A stretch of 64,000 nucleotides of DNA, from NCBI RefSeq assembly GCF_003846135.1, contig NZ_RHHM01000013.1:62001-126000 (forward strand), written 5' to 3'. Below the pieces are notes generated by a model. That model had not been told where the DNA came from, made no database searches, and saw nothing but the letters and a program-made list of their open reading frames with translations. Each line of letters starts with the position of its first letter. Position 1 is the stretch's first letter. Source of the DNA: Erwinia psidii. GTDB lineage: Bacteria; Pseudomonadota; Gammaproteobacteria; Enterobacterales; Enterobacteriaceae. Of the stretch, positions 63,786-64,000 are shown piece by piece. The position numbers were made by a program, and so were the translations under genes.

Positions 63786-64000
63786 ATGGCAAAGCTCACA
63801 GATATGCAGATCCGAGCATGGATAAAAGCAGGGGAACGATTTGAAGGACGTTCAGACGGCAACGGACTTTATCTTTCCTATCGGGAAAATTACCAAACAC
63901 CCGTCTGGCGCTTCCGGTATAAATTTTCTGGAAAGTCACGGGTAATGATGATCGGTTCATATGCCGAGTTATCGTTAGCAAAAGCACGGGTGGCAGTTAA
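63786..64000 (+). CDS. Tyrosine integrase, P4 type, N-terminal part
   Basis: An open frame of 71 codons from ATG 63786 runs off the window end. The product MAKLTDMQIRAWIKAGERFE ... SDGNGLYLSYRE ... WRFRYKFSGKSRVMMIGSYAELSLAKARV matches the N-terminal DUF4102-like arm-binding domain of P4-type integrases (the GLYLxxxxxG..W.FRY..G+...+GxYPxxSLAxAR pattern). It marks the start of a second mobile element or genomic island after yicC. Confidence 0.88.
   Translation, partial: MAKLTDMQIRAWIKAGERFEGRSDGNGLYLSYRENYQTPVWRFRYKFSGKSRVMMIGSYAELSLAKARVAV

Overview
The window looks like a chromosomal segment of a member of the Enterobacterales, most likely Erwiniaceae-like (Erwinia/Pantoea) or a related Klebsiella/Serratia-type lineage. 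The evidence is the gene order hldD-waaF-waaC ... waaQ-wabG-waaA-waaE-coaD-mutM-rpmG-rpmB-radC-coaBC-dut-slmA-pyrE // rph // yicC, the presence of waaE and a WabG-type transferase rather than the E. coli outer-core set, and protein similarity recalled from E. coli homologues. Assignment below order level is inference.

Bases 1-16014 hold the lipopolysaccharide core region: the tail of a YibQ-type deacetylase, two glycosyltransferase-like genes ahead of hldD, the inner-core heptose genes, a GT2 enzyme, a divergently oriented polysaccharide deacetylase, further GT4/GT9 enzymes, then waaQ, wabG, waaA (Kdo transferase), waaE and coaD. No polytopic O-antigen ligase (waaL) is present in this stretch. 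Bases 16025-21512 are housekeeping genes (mutM, rpmG, rpmB, radC, coaBC, dut, slmA, pyrE).

Bases 21538-54770 are a P2-family (Peduoviridae) prophage of about 33.2 kb, bounded by a 17-bp direct repeat. The repeat lies in the rph-pyrE intergenic attenuator, so the prophage has cut the rph-pyrE operon in two: the attenuator hairpin survives on the rph side, and pyrE now sits downstream of the phage repressor-integrase transcript. The phage carries int, a C-type repressor and cox; an early region with an exonuclease, two adenine methylases, a cytosine methylase (with a second long conserved-looking frame overlapping it) and the rolling-circle initiator A; capsid genes Q P / O N M L; X, holin, SAR endolysin and spanins; and tail genes R S V W J I H tfa, FI FII E(+E') T U, D and ogr. 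The FI-to-U block is inverted relative to P2. The inner-membrane spanin is frameshifted beside a perfect 14-bp inverted repeat. Two cargo loci are notable: a Tae4-like peptidoglycan amidase with a small two-helix membrane protein between the early and capsid genes, and a broken polymorphic-toxin C-terminus with an intact immunity-like gene between ogr and the right att site.

Bases 54782-63599 resume the chromosome: rph, a NupC-family nucleoside transporter, a DUF3574-like lipoprotein, a four-gene operon (two-domain OlsF-like acyltransferase, lipoprotein HlyD-like adaptor, ABC ATPase, ABC-2 permease) with a very AT-rich upstream region, and yicC. The last 215 bases begin a second tyrosine integrase, so another mobile element starts just beyond yicC and runs out of the window.
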